A stretch of DNA of 45,032 bases, taken from NCBI GenBank assembly GCA_025363775.1, contig JANYLG010000061.1, positions 1 through 45,032 on the forward strand, written 5' to 3'. Of the stretch, positions 13,960-22,715 are shown piece by piece (within the stretch, counting starts at the first letter, position 1; each line of letters opens with the position of its first letter). The stretch is from Acidobacteriota bacterium. GTDB lineage: Bacteria > Acidobacteriota > Vicinamibacteria > Vicinamibacterales > Fen-181. The position numbers and the translations under genes are program-made. The notes under the pieces were generated by a model. It was not told the DNA's origin, ran no database searches, and was given only the letters and a program-made list of their open reading frames with translations.

Positions 13960-15337
13960 GCGCGAGGCCGTCCGCGCGCTCGAGCGCGACTTCGGCCGCG
14001 ACGCCATCGTGGACGCCCTTCGCACGGCCGCCGGGCAGGTCCGAGAGCGGCTGGCCGCCGGCCCGTCCCGGGACAGCGGGCCCGTCCCAACCAATCCAGA
14101 TTCGGCGGCGATCCTGATCGAGAAGGAGGCGCGCGCGCTGCTGCACCACGCCGGTCGGCCGTCGCTGCGGCGAGTGATCAATGCCACGGGCGTCATCGTC
14201 CACACCAACCTCGGCCGTTCTCCACTGCCGGACGCGGCGATCGATCGCGTGCGAAGCCTCGCGGGCTCGTACTCGAACCTCGAGTACGACATCGACGCCG
14301 GCGGCCGCGGCAACCGCGACACCCACGCGGAAGCGCTGCTGACGCGGTTGCTCGGGGTGGAGGCCGCCGTAGTGGTCAACAACAACGCGGCGGCCACGCT
14401 CCTGATGCTCGCCGCCCTCGCGTCCGGCCGGGAAGTGATCGTGTCGCGGGGAGAGCTGGTGGAGATCGGCGGGGGCTTCCGCGTGCCGGACGTCATGGCC
14501 CAGTCGGGCGCCCGGCTCCGCGAAGTGGGCACCACCAATCGCACCCGGGTGGACGACTACCGCTCGGCCATCGGGCCGGACACCGCCCTCCTGCTCAGGG
14601 TCCACCGGTCGAACTTCCGCATCGAGGGGTTCACCGAGCAGCCAGCGCTCGAGGAACTGGTCAGCCTTGGGCGCGAGCGCGGCATCCCGGTGGCGGAGGA
14701 CATCGGCAGTGGTTACCTGGGGCTGCCCGGCGAGGTCGGCGGCGCCAGCCTCGACCAGCGGCTCGCGGGCGAGCCTCGGGTGCAGGCCAGCGTTGCCGCG
14801 GGACTCGATCTCGTCTGCTTCAGCGGCGACAAGTTGCTGGGTGGGCCGCAGGCCGGCATCATCGCGGGACGACGCAACCTCGTCGCACGGGTGAGGCGCC
14901 ATCCCTTGATGCGGGCCCTCCGGGTGGACAAGCTGACCTACGCCGCCCTCGAAGGGACGCTGGGCGAGTACGCGTCCGGCCGGGCCAGCCGGACGATTCC
15001 AATCCTGCAGATGATTCTCGCCACGCCGGAAACGATTGGCTCGAGGGCGAGCCGGGTAGTCGACCGCCTGCAGAAGAGCGACGTGCTCGACGCGGAGATC
15101 CTCCCCAGCCAGTCAACGGTCGGCGGCGGCACGACGCCGGGCCTCGAACTCCCCACGCGGGTGATCGCGCTCGGTCATCGCACGAAGAGCGCTGACTGGC
15201 TGGATGGCTGGCTGCGGCGGCAGGAACCGGCGATTGTCGGGCGGATCGAAGACGATCGCCTGCTGCTCGACTTGAGAACCGTGCTCCTGGCGGAGGACGA
15301 CCAGCTGGCCGTCACGCTGGAGCGCGTGCCGGCGTAG
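13916..15337 (+). CDS. selA: L-seryl-tRNA(Sec) selenium transferase
   Basis: SelA is a PLP enzyme that converts Ser-tRNA(Sec) to Sec-tRNA(Sec) using selenophosphate. The 473-aa product has the usual length. The N-terminal domain starts MTDFRIIPSIEQLRQR; the core has INATGVIVHTNLGRSPL (88-104), NNNAAATLLML, SRGELVEIGGGFRVPDVM and the PLP lysine K306 in FSGDKLLGGPQAG. The ATG at 13916 is chosen because family similarity begins there. No selB, selD or tRNA-Sec is visible nearby, although selB usually follows selA. The next gene is on the opposite strand. Confidence 0.95.
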   Translation: MTDFRIIPSIEQLRQREAVRALERDFGRDAIVDALRTAAGQVRERLAAGPSRDSGPVPTNPDSAAILIEKEARALLHHAGRPSLRRVINATGVIVHTNLGRSPLPDAAIDRVRSLAGSYSNLEYDIDAGGRGNRDTHAEALLTRLLGVEAAVVVNNNAAATLLMLAALASGREVIVSRGELVEIGGGFRVPDVMAQSGARLREVGTTNRTRVDDYRSAIGPDTALLLRVHRSNFRIEGFTEQPALEELVSLGRERGIPVAEDIGSGYLGLPGEVGGASLDQRLAGEPRVQASVAAGLDLVCFSGDKLLGGPQAGIIAGRRNLVARVRRHPLMRALRVDKLTYAALEGTLGEYASGRASRTIPILQMILATPETIGSRASRVVDRLQKSDVLDAEILPSQSTVGGGTTPGLELPTRVIALGHRTKSADWLDGWLRRQEPAIVGRIEDDRLLLDLRTVLLAEDDQLAVTLERVPA

Positions 15338-15352
15338 CTGGGCCGCGGGCTG

Positions 15353-15565
15353 CTATGGTCGTCGCTGCGCGCGGAGGCCCGGCGAGGCGTCCGATACCCG
15401 CGGCGTGCCGGTGCTCACCACGTAGCCTGGCTGGTGGAGCGATTCCCGGCACCCTGCAGCCGGCTCGTCGATGATGTGGAGCGTCCGCCCGTCGTAGGTC
15501 TCGTAGACACCGACGAAGCAACGGCAAAGAAGCGACTGGCTTTGCAGGACGCGAAGTATCCGCAT
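15353..15565 (-). CDS. Possible 70-aa small protein
   Basis: This frame starts at an ATG (complement of 15563-15565) preceded by AGGAAGG three bases upstream, a good ribosome binding site. It encodes MRILRVLQSQSLLCRCFVGV, then YETYDGRTLHIIDEPAAGC. Codons are G/C-rich at third positions like real genes here. It lies 66 bp downstream of nuoN on the same strand and 15 bp from the convergent selA stop. I do not recognise a family. The two nearby Cys (about 14 and 16) and one at about 39 might bind metal, but that is a guess. Confidence 0.5.
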   Translation of the reverse strand: MRILRVLQSQSLLCRCFVGVYETYDGRTLHIIDEPAAGCRESLHQPGYVVSTGTPRVSDASPGLRAQRRP

Positions 15566-15631
15566 GAACCTTCCTGCAGCAATAGACCGTTGCGTGCAGG
15601 AAAAGTAAAAGGCGGAGGCCACAGAAGACGT

Positions 15632-17071
15632 CTAGAACAGGCTTCCAACCGAGCGCGCGGCGAGCTCGAGCATCGGCGCCGGCAGGATCCCCAGATAGAA
15701 CGTGACAATGAGCGTCGCGGCCAGCGTCAGAACGGCCGCCCGCGACGGTTCGGGCGATGACGGCGCGTCGCCCGGCTCCGCCATGTACATCATCACGATG
15801 ACACGGAGGTAGAAGAAGATCGACACGACGCTCGTCAGCACGCCGATGATCGCGAGGCCGTAGTCGCCCGAGCGAACGGCCGCGTTGAAGATGTACCACT
15901 TCCCGACGAACCCGGCGGTCGGCGGGATTCCGCCGAGCGACAACAGCAGCACGGCGAAGACTGCGGCCAGCGCCGGGTGGCGGTTCGAGAGCCCTGCCAT
16001 GCTGGCGAGGTCGTCGTTCGCGCGACCTGGCGTCGCGAGCAGCCCGATCACCGCGAACGCTCCCAGGTTGGTGACGCCGTAGACGAGCAGGTAGAACAGG
16101 ATCGCACCGCGGCCCACATCGTTGGACGCGGCCAGCCCGATCAGGATGTACCCGGCGTGAGCAATGCTGGAGTAGGCCAGCATCCGCTTGAGGTTCGTCT
16201 GCGCCACGCCGACAACCGTCCCGAGGATCATCGTGATGGCCGCCATCACCCAGATCACCGGGAGCCAGGCGGCGCGCAGCGGCTCGAACGCCGTGACCAT
16301 CACGCGGACGAACGCAGCAAACGCCGCCGCCTTGACGCCGGTGGACATGAAGCCCGCCACGATCGCCGGCGCACCCTCGTAGGCGTCCGGCGTCCACATG
16401 TGGAACGGGACGGCCGACACCTTGAACCCGAACCCGACGAGCAGGAGCCCGACTGCGACAAGCGCCAGCGTCGGGTGGCTGGCCGCCTCGCCGGCAAGCG
16501 CGCTCCCGACACCGTCGAGCTTCGTGGTGTGCGCGATCCCGTAGACGAACGCCAGGCCATAGAGGAAGAAGGCGCTCGAGAACCCGCCGAGGATGAAGTA
16601 CTTGAAGGCCCCTTCCACCGACGCTTCCGTACCCCGCCTGATCGCGGTCAGCACGTACACCGCCAGCGACATCACCTCCAGCGCGAGGAAGATCACGAGC
16701 AGGTCGGTGGCCATGGCCATCAGCATCATGCCGGCGAGCGCGAACAGGGTGAGCGCGTAGTACTCGCCCCCCGGCAACTGGTCCCGCTCCACCATCCTCG
16801 GTGACAGCAGCATCGTCATCGCCCCGATCACCACGAGGATCATGACGACGAAGAGCCCGAAGGTGTCGGCTGCCACGACGCCGAAGCCCGTGGCGTGGCG
16901 GCCCCACAGCAGCACGGTGCTGATGCCGGCGCCCGCCAGGCCGACGAGGCCCAGGCCGCTGATCGGGATGCGCTCGCCCGGTTCGCGGAACGCCTCGGCC
17001 AGCATGGCCGCGATGCCGGCAGCCATGACGCACAGAATGGGAACGATGGCGACGATGGAAGACGATGACAT
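15632..17071 (-). CDS. nuoN: NADH-quinone oxidoreductase subunit N
   Basis: NuoN is one of the three Mrp-antiporter-like subunits of the complex I membrane arm and forms a proton channel. The 479-aa product is hydrophobic throughout (about 14 helices). It carries the conserved TM5 glutamate in FLALEVMSLAVYVLTA, the TM7/TM8 region VGFGFKVSAVPFHMWTPDAY with its Lys, and LKRMLAYSSIAHAGYILIGL. The final LLLSLGGIPPTAGFVGKWY is typical. It is the last gene of the nuo operon, starting 1 bp after nuoM ends. The stop lies in GTTCTAG ACGTCTTC, a motif also found after nuoA. Confidence 0.97.
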   Translation of the reverse strand: MSSSSIVAIVPILCVMAAGIAAMLAEAFREPGERIPISGLGLVGLAGAGISTVLLWGRHATGFGVVAADTFGLFVVMILVVIGAMTMLLSPRMVERDQLPGGEYYALTLFALAGMMLMAMATDLLVIFLALEVMSLAVYVLTAIRRGTEASVEGAFKYFILGGFSSAFFLYGLAFVYGIAHTTKLDGVGSALAGEAASHPTLALVAVGLLLVGFGFKVSAVPFHMWTPDAYEGAPAIVAGFMSTGVKAAAFAAFVRVMVTAFEPLRAAWLPVIWVMAAITMILGTVVGVAQTNLKRMLAYSSIAHAGYILIGLAASNDVGRGAILFYLLVYGVTNLGAFAVIGLLATPGRANDDLASMAGLSNRHPALAAVFAVLLLSLGGIPPTAGFVGKWYIFNAAVRSGDYGLAIIGVLTSVVSIFFYLRVIVMMYMAEPGDAPSSPEPSRAAVLTLAATLIVTFYLGILPAPMLELAARSVGSLF

Positions 17072-17072
17072 G

Positions 17073-18653
17073 TCAGTTCTTTACCCTGACGTCGGCCGGC
17101 CCCGTGGCGCGAAGCGTCACGTCCGTACGCCCGGCGACCGGCGCACGCGCCACGGCTTCGCGGCTCACCCGCTGGAGCAGGCGATCGACGGATGGCTGCA
17201 TAGGACGCAGGAAGATGCCGGGCAGCACGCCCATGAAGATGGCCATGGCGACGATGGGGATGATCACCCACCGCTCGCGGACGGTCAGGTCCGGCAGGGA
17301 CCGGTTCTCGTCATGGGTGACCGGCCCGTAGTTCACCCGCTGGAACATCCACAGCATGTAGACGGCCGAGAGGATGACTCCGCTGGCGGCGAACGCCGCG
17401 TATCTCGGATCCCAGCGGAAGGCGCCGAGCAGGATCAGGAATTCTCCGACGAAGCCGTTCAGGCCCGGCAGCCCGATCGACGACAGCGTGATCAGCAGGA
17501 ACACGGCGACCAGCCGCGGCGTGACGGCCTTCAGGCCGCCGAACTCGGCGATCTGCCTCGTGTGCCGGCGGTCGGACAGCATGCCGACGATGAGGAACAG
17601 GCCGCCGGTGCTGATGCCGTGATTCAACATCTGATACATCGCACCCTGCATCCCCTGCACGTTCAGCGCGCAGATGCCCAGCACGACGAAGCCCATATGG
17701 CTGACGCTCGAGTAGGCCACCAGCTTCTTCAGGTCCGGCTGGACCATCGCCACGAGGGCGCCGTAGACAATCCCGATGACGGCCAGCAGCGCGATCGCCG
17801 GCGCGAAGAACGCGGCGGCTGACGGGAAGAGCGGGAAGGCAAACCGCACCAGGCCGTAGGCGCCCATCTTCAGCAGGACACCGGCCAGGATGACCGAGCC
17901 CGCGGTCGGCGCCTCGACGTGCGCATCGGGCAGCCACGTATGGAAGGGGAACAGCGGCACCTTGATCGCGAACGCCAGGGTGAAGGCCAGGAAGAACCAG
18001 AACTCGTACTGCCGCGGGAGGCGGAGATCGTAGAGCTTCAGCAGGTCGAAGCTGTAACCGGTCCCGGTGATCGAGTTGTGCATCCAGGCGAGGCCAATGA
18101 TCGCGAGGAGCATCAGCACGCTGCCGGCGGCGGTGAAGAGGATGAACTTGACGGCCGCGTAGATCCGCCGGTCGTAGCCCCAGACCCCGATCAGGAAGTA
18201 CATCGGGATGAGCATCGCGTCCCAGAACATGTAGAAGAGGAACAGATCGAGGGAGACGAAGACGCCCAGCATCGCGCTCTCGAGGACGAGCAGGAAGGCG
18301 GAGAACTCCTTCACCTTCTTGTGCACCGATTCCCAGGACGACAAGAGGGCCACCGGCGTCAGGACCCCGGTGAGCACCAGCAGAAACAGGCTGATGCCGT
18401 CCACGCCGACGAAATACTGGACGCCGAACGAGGGAATCCAGTCGTGGCGCTCGACGAACTGGAAATCGGCGCGACTCGGGTCGAAGCGGATCCAGAGCAC
18501 GAGCGTGGCCGCGAACACCAGCAGCGACGCGCCCAGGGCCGTCCAGCGGATGACCGCGTCGCGCCGGCCGTCGCGGTTCTCGATGAGCAGCAGCAGCAGC
18601 GCGCCGACGAGCGGCAGGAAGACGATGGTTGTCAGCACCGGAAACATCACCAC
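17073..18653 (-). CDS. nuoM: NADH-quinone oxidoreductase subunit M
   Basis: NuoM is a proton-channel subunit of the membrane arm. The 526-aa product shows FHTWLPDAHVEAPTAGSVIL, LKKLVAYSSVSHMGFVVLGI and LPGLNGFVGEFLILLGAF, all diagnostic. The essential TM5 carboxylate, glutamate in most homologues (E. coli E144, WExM context), is aspartate here: FWDAMLIPMYFLIG with D145 (GAC, complement of 18219-18221). Three start codons are possible in a row (GTG GTG ATG, 18653 to 18645); I list the longest. It follows nuoL after 49 bp. Confidence 0.97.
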   Translation of the reverse strand: MVMFPVLTTIVFLPLVGALLLLLIENRDGRRDAVIRWTALGASLLVFAATLVLWIRFDPSRADFQFVERHDWIPSFGVQYFVGVDGISLFLLVLTGVLTPVALLSSWESVHKKVKEFSAFLLVLESAMLGVFVSLDLFLFYMFWDAMLIPMYFLIGVWGYDRRIYAAVKFILFTAAGSVLMLLAIIGLAWMHNSITGTGYSFDLLKLYDLRLPRQYEFWFFLAFTLAFAIKVPLFPFHTWLPDAHVEAPTAGSVILAGVLLKMGAYGLVRFAFPLFPSAAAFFAPAIALLAVIGIVYGALVAMVQPDLKKLVAYSSVSHMGFVVLGICALNVQGMQGAMYQMLNHGISTGGLFLIVGMLSDRRHTRQIAEFGGLKAVTPRLVAVFLLITLSSIGLPGLNGFVGEFLILLGAFRWDPRYAAFAASGVILSAVYMLWMFQRVNYGPVTHDENRSLPDLTVRERWVIIPIVAMAIFMGVLPGIFLRPMQPSVDRLLQRVSREAVARAPVAGRTDVTLRATGPADVRVKN

Positions 18654-18702
18654 TTCGAGAACGGGAGGTTGCGCCGGCGTGGCAGGCCGCCCGCGGGCCG
18701 CG

Positions 18703-20748
18703 CTACCACCACAACATGTATCCGAGGATCAGCAGTGCCCCAAGCATCAGTGACGCGGCGTAGGCGCGGATCGAGCCGGTCTGCAACAGGCGCAGCGCGC
18801 CGCTCGCGCCCCTGACCGTCACGGCCACCCCGTTCACTGCACCGTCGATCACGCCCACGTCCAGGACCCTCCACAGGCCCTGCTCCGAGAGGATTCTCAC
18901 CGGCTGGACGATCCCCGCCTCGTAGATTTCGTCCACGTAGTATTTGTTGAGGAGCAGGCGGTGCAGCCCCTGGAACCGGCGCGCCGCCGCCTCGGCCAGG
19001 TCGCGCCGCCGCACGAAGAAGAACCACGCGAGGCCGATGCCCGTGACGGCTACCAGCGTCGAGGTGAGCATCAGGCCACCCTCGAGCGTCGCGCTCCCCT
19101 CCGCCTCGGGCCCCGCAACCGGTTCGCGCTCCGCAGCCGGCGCACCGTGTACCATACCTCCGGCCGCTTCGTCTCCGGGCCCAGCGGGCTGGACTGTCGA
19201 GGCAGGCGCATGGTCCGACTCCACGGTGAAGCTCGGCTCCAGGAAGCTCTCGATCCGGTTCGACCCGCGGAGCACGCCAGGCACGCCGACGGAGCCAGCG
19301 AGAACGGCCCCGACCGCCAGGACGATCAGGGCGATGGCCATCGGACGCGGGGCATCGTGCAGGTGGCCCTGCGCACCCTGATGGCCGGTGTGGTCGCTGG
19401 GCGCGGCCGCCGGCGCGCGCTCGCCGTGGAAGGCGAGGAAGACGAGCCGGAACATGTAACACGCCGTCAGCAGCGACGCGAGGCTGGCAAAGAACCACAG
19501 ATAGGGGTGGCCGTTGGCATACGCCCGATACAGCAACTCGTCCTTGCTGAAGAACCCGGACAGCGGCGGGATCCCCGCGATCGCGAGCGCGCCCACCAGG
19601 AATGTCCAATAGGTGACCGGCAGCTCCTTACGCAGGCCGCCCATCCGCCGCAGGTCCTGCTCGCCGGCCAGCGCGTGAATGACGGCGCCCGATCCCAGGA
19701 AGAGCAGCGCCTTGAAGAACGCGTGCGTGAAGAGGTGGAAGATGCCGGCGGCGTATGCCCCGACGCCCATGGCGACGAACATCAGGCCGAGCTGCGACAC
19801 GGTCGAGTACGCCAGCACGCGCTTGATGTCGTTCTGCACCAGGCCGATCGTGGCCGCCATCACCGCCGTGGCCACGCCGACGATGGCGACGAGCTCGAGC
19901 ACGCCGGGCGCGTGGGAATACAGCACCGCGTTGCGCCCGATCATGTATACCCCGGCCGTCACCATCGTCGCCGCGTGGATCAGGGCGGACACCGGAGTGG
20001 GCCCTTCCATCGCGTCGGGCAGCCAGACGTGGAGCGGGATCTGCGCGGACTTGCCGGTGGCGCCGAGGAACAGCAGGAGCGCCGCGACCGACAGCGTCCC
20101 AAACCTCGCGGTCTCGGGCGCGAACACCGAGATGCCGCGCGCGAGCGCGTGAAAATCGAGGGTGCCGAACTGCGAGAAGAGCAGCAGGACGCCGAGCAGG
20201 AACCCGAAGTCGCCGATGCGGTTGACGATGAACGCCTTCTTGCCCGCGTCAGCGGCTGATGTCTTGTGGTACCAGAACCCGATCAGCAGGTACGAGCAGA
20301 GCCCCACCCCTTCCCATCCGACGAACATGACCAGGAAGTTCGGCGCCAGCACGAGGACGAGCATGAAGGCGGCGAACAGGTTCAGGTACGAGAAGTAGCG
20401 GGCGTACTCGCTATCGCGTTCCTCGTGCATGTACGCCGTCGAATACAGGTGAATGAGCGCGCCGATCCCGGAGACCACCAGGATCATCACCATCGACAGC
20501 GGGTCGAGCCGGAGCGCGAACGGCACCAGCAGGTCGCCCGAGGAAATCCAGGTGAACACATCCTGGTCGATCACGCGGCCGCCGGCCGGCATGCCAAGCA
20601 GCGTCCACGACGCCGCCGCCGACGCCGCGAACGATCCGACCATCGCCGCGACGGCCACGCCGCCCGACATGGTCTTCGACAGCCGCCGCCCGAACGAGGC
20701 GTTCACCAGGAAGCCGAGGAACGGAAGAAGCGGTATGAGAAGGAGCAT
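18703..20748 (-). CDS. nuoL: NADH-quinone oxidoreductase subunit L
   Basis: NuoL is the distal antiporter-like subunit, with the long lateral helix along the membrane arm. The 681-aa product has FVGWEGVGLCSYLLIGFWYH with the key TM5 Glu, IPLHVWLPDAMEGPTPVSAL, and DIKRVLAYSTVSQLGLMFVA. A hydrophilic insert at about 440-545, rich in Ala/Pro/Gly/Glu, includes HTGHQGAQGHLHDAPRP. It ends in hydrophobic segments consistent with the lateral and final helices (LLILGYMLWW). It starts 8 bp after nuoK stops. Confidence 0.97.
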   Translation of the reverse strand: MLLLIPLLPFLGFLVNASFGRRLSKTMSGGVAVAAMVGSFAASAAASWTLLGMPAGGRVIDQDVFTWISSGDLLVPFALRLDPLSMVMILVVSGIGALIHLYSTAYMHEERDSEYARYFSYLNLFAAFMLVLVLAPNFLVMFVGWEGVGLCSYLLIGFWYHKTSAADAGKKAFIVNRIGDFGFLLGVLLLFSQFGTLDFHALARGISVFAPETARFGTLSVAALLLFLGATGKSAQIPLHVWLPDAMEGPTPVSALIHAATMVTAGVYMIGRNAVLYSHAPGVLELVAIVGVATAVMAATIGLVQNDIKRVLAYSTVSQLGLMFVAMGVGAYAAGIFHLFTHAFFKALLFLGSGAVIHALAGEQDLRRMGGLRKELPVTYWTFLVGALAIAGIPPLSGFFSKDELLYRAYANGHPYLWFFASLASLLTACYMFRLVFLAFHGERAPAAAPSDHTGHQGAQGHLHDAPRPMAIALIVLAVGAVLAGSVGVPGVLRGSNRIESFLEPSFTVESDHAPASTVQPAGPGDEAAGGMVHGAPAAEREPVAGPEAEGSATLEGGLMLTSTLVAVTGIGLAWFFFVRRRDLAEAAARRFQGLHRLLLNKYYVDEIYEAGIVQPVRILSEQGLWRVLDVGVIDGAVNGVAVTVRGASGALRLLQTGSIRAYAASLMLGALLILGYMLWW

Positions 20749-20756
20749 TCAGTTCA

Positions 20757-21059
20757 TCACCACTTCAGGGACGTGAACGCATCGGGGTCGAGCGATTCCC
20801 TCAGCCGGAACAGCGCGATGACGATGGCCAGCCCGACCGCGGCTTCCGCGGCGGCCACGGTCACCACGAAGAAGACGATGATCTGGCCGTCCACCGCGCC
20901 GAAGTCCCGCCCGAAGGCCACGATCGTCAGGTTCGCGGCGTTCAGCATGATCTCGATCGACAGGAGCACCGTGATCACGTTGCGCCGCAGGAACACGCCC
21001 GTGGTCCCGATGGCGAACAGGATCGCGGAGAGGAAGAGGTAGTGGTTCAGTGACACCAT
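20757..21059 (-). CDS. nuoK: NADH-quinone oxidoreductase subunit K
   Basis: NuoK is a three-helix membrane subunit related to MrpC. The 100-aa length is standard. The sequence begins MVSLNHYLFLSAILFAIGTT, has IEIMLNAANLTIVAFG with the conserved TM2 Glu, and AAAEAAVGLAIVIALFR with the TM3 Glu. A 97-bp gap filled largely with heptad repeats separates it from nuoJ, unlike the tight spacing elsewhere in this operon. Confidence 0.97.
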   Translation of the reverse strand: MVSLNHYLFLSAILFAIGTTGVFLRRNVITVLLSIEIMLNAANLTIVAFGRDFGAVDGQIIVFFVVTVAAAEAAVGLAIVIALFRLRESLDPDAFTSLKW

Positions 21060-21071
21060 AGAACATTCAGT

Positions 21072-21155
21072 AGCTGGTAGCTGGCAGCTGACAGCTGGTA
21101 GCTGGCAGCTGGCAGCTGACAGCGAGCCGCTGCCGGCTGGCCGCTGCCGGCTATT
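21072..21155. repeat. Heptad repeat array between nuoJ and nuoK
   Basis: Seven near-perfect units AGCTGGT, AGCTGGC, AGCTGAC, AGCTGGT, AGCTGGC, AGCTGGC, AGCTGAC (21072-21120) pass into degenerate units AGCGAGC, CGCTGCC, GGCTGGC, CGCTGCC, GGCTATT. The array ends next to the nuoJ stop (complement of 21157-21159). Every junction recreates a CAGCTG palindrome. It lies inside an otherwise compact operon. Confidence 0.85.
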
Positions 21156-21156
21156 G

Positions 21157-21678
21157 CTACACGTGCCTCTTCGCCAGCACGACCGCTCCGACCATCGCGA
21201 CGAGGATCAGCAGCGACGTGACCTCGAAGGCGAAGGCGTAGTCGGTATAGAGCACCTGGCCGATCGCGCGCACCGAGTCGACCGGCTGTGCCGACATGCC
21301 CTGGCCGCTGCCGGCCGGCTCGCGCGAGAGTGCCGCGTGCCACAGCGCCCACGCCAGCTCGCCGGCGAGCACGACGCCGAGCACGGCTCCCGCCCGCCTC
21401 GGCCCCGCCGCCACCCGTTCCCGGAGAGCGGCCTCCTTCGGGGCGTTCAGCAGCATCACCACGAACAAGAACAGCACCAGGATGGCGCCGGCGTAGATGA
21501 TGATCTGGATGACCGCCACGAACGGCGCGTCGAGCAGGACGTACAGCCCCGCGAGCGCCGCGAACGACGCAATCAACAGCATGACGCTGTAGACCGGGCT
21601 CCGCTGCCCGATGACCAGCGCCGACGTCACCACCGCGACGGCGGCGAACACGTAGAAGAGCGGCAGCTCAAGCCCCAA
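21157..21678 (-). CDS. nuoJ: NADH-quinone oxidoreductase subunit J
   Basis: NuoJ is a five-helix subunit at the base of the complex I membrane arm. The 173-aa product starts MGLELPLFYVFAAVAVVTSA and has the conserved TM3 pattern FVAVIQIIIYAGAILVLFLFVVMLLN, which contains the pi-bulge helix. The C-terminal part ends with ILVAMVGAVVLAKRHV. Its start overlaps the end of nuoH by 11 bp. In most nuo operons nuoI lies between nuoH and nuoJ, so the overlap shows nuoI has no room here. Confidence 0.96.
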   Translation of the reverse strand: MGLELPLFYVFAAVAVVTSALVIGQRSPVYSVMLLIASFAALAGLYVLLDAPFVAVIQIIIYAGAILVLFLFVVMLLNAPKEAALRERVAAGPRRAGAVLGVVLAGELAWALWHAALSREPAGSGQGMSAQPVDSVRAIGQVLYTDYAFAFEVTSLLILVAMVGAVVLAKRHV

Positions 21679-22696
21679 GGAGTATCACCCCCGCAGCCGT
21701 TGCCAGCAGGTTCAGCACGGCCAGCGGCAGCAGGATCTTCCACCCGAACTGCATGAGCTGGTCGTAGCGATACCGTGGCAGCGTCCACCGCATCCAGATG
21801 TAGAAGAACAACAGCGCCGAGATCTTGATCAGGAACCAGATCCAGCCGAGCGACGCGGGCAGGAACGGCCCGTGCCACCCGCCGAGGAACAGGTCCGTGG
21901 CCACCGCCGACACGGTGACCATGTTGATGTACTCGGCCAGGAAGAACATGGCGAACGCCATGCTCGAGTACTCGGTGTGATACCCGGCCACCAGCTCCTG
22001 TTCGGCCTCCGGGAAGTCGAACGGCGCGCGGTTGGTCTCGGCCACACCCGCAACCATGAAGATCAGGAACCCGACCGGCTGGACGAACACGAACCAGCGC
22101 GGGATGAACCCGAGCCAGTAGCCCTCCTGCCGGTTGACGATGTCGGTGAGCGACAGCGAATTGGCGAGGATCAGCACAGAGGCCAGGGTCAGGCCGTACG
22201 GCAGCTCGTAGCTGATCATCTGCGACGCGGACCGCAGCCCGCCCAGCAGCGAGTACTTGCTGTTCGAACTCCAGCCCGCGAGCACGATGCCGTAGACGCT
22301 CATCGACGTGATGGCGAAGACCACGAGCACCGCCACGTTGACGTCCGCCACCTGGAGTGAGACCGGCTGATCGAGCAAGCCGAAGAACGTCGTCTCGGCC
22401 CCAAAGGGCACGACGGCGAACGCCGCGATCGCGGCGGCCGCGGAGATCACCGGCGCCATGAGGAACAGCACCGCGTCCGCCCCGCCCGGGCGCAGCTCCT
22501 CCTTGAACATCAGCTTGATGACGTCGGCGAACGGCTGCAGCAGGCCGAGGGGCCCCACGCGGTTTGGCCCCTCGCGCTGCTGGATGAAGGCGGCCACCTT
22601 GCGCTCGGCGTACACCATGGCGGCCGACGACAGCAGCAGCAGCACGAAGACGGCAAACACGAGGCCGAGTTGGACGATGACAGTCAGAGATGGCAC
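21668..22696 (-). CDS. nuoH: NADH-quinone oxidoreductase subunit H
   Basis: NuoH anchors the peripheral arm and forms much of the quinone-entry chamber. The 342-aa product has the conserved YAERKVAAFIQQREGPNRVG near the N-terminus, PFADVIKLMFKEE, the TM5-6 loop EAEQELVAGYHTEYSSMAFA and RYRYDQLMQFGWK near the C-terminus. I chose GTG (complement of 22694-22696), giving VPSLTVIVQLGLVFAVFVLL. A longer frame runs through a palindromic repeat and is not family-like. It is preceded by nuoF, not nuoG, with only 53 bp between. Confidence 0.95.
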   Translation of the reverse strand: MPSLTVIVQLGLVFAVFVLLLLSSAAMVYAERKVAAFIQQREGPNRVGPLGLLQPFADVIKLMFKEELRPGGADAVLFLMAPVISAAAAIAAFAVVPFGAETTFFGLLDQPVSLQVADVNVAVLVVFAITSMSVYGIVLAGWSSNSKYSLLGGLRSASQMISYELPYGLTLASVLILANSLSLTDIVNRQEGYWLGFIPRWFVFVQPVGFLIFMVAGVAETNRAPFDFPEAEQELVAGYHTEYSSMAFAMFFLAEYINMVTVSAVATDLFLGGWHGPFLPASLGWIWFLIKISALLFFYIWMRWTLPRYRYDQLMQFGWKILLPLAVLNLLATAAGVILLGA

Positions 22697-22715
22697 AGGG
22701 ATCTTCGCAGTAGTT

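Noticed and set aside
13916-15337. Selenoprotein gene in the window
   Set aside because: No gene shows an in-frame TGA followed by conserved sequence and a SECIS-like hairpin; all recognised proteins end at normal family lengths.
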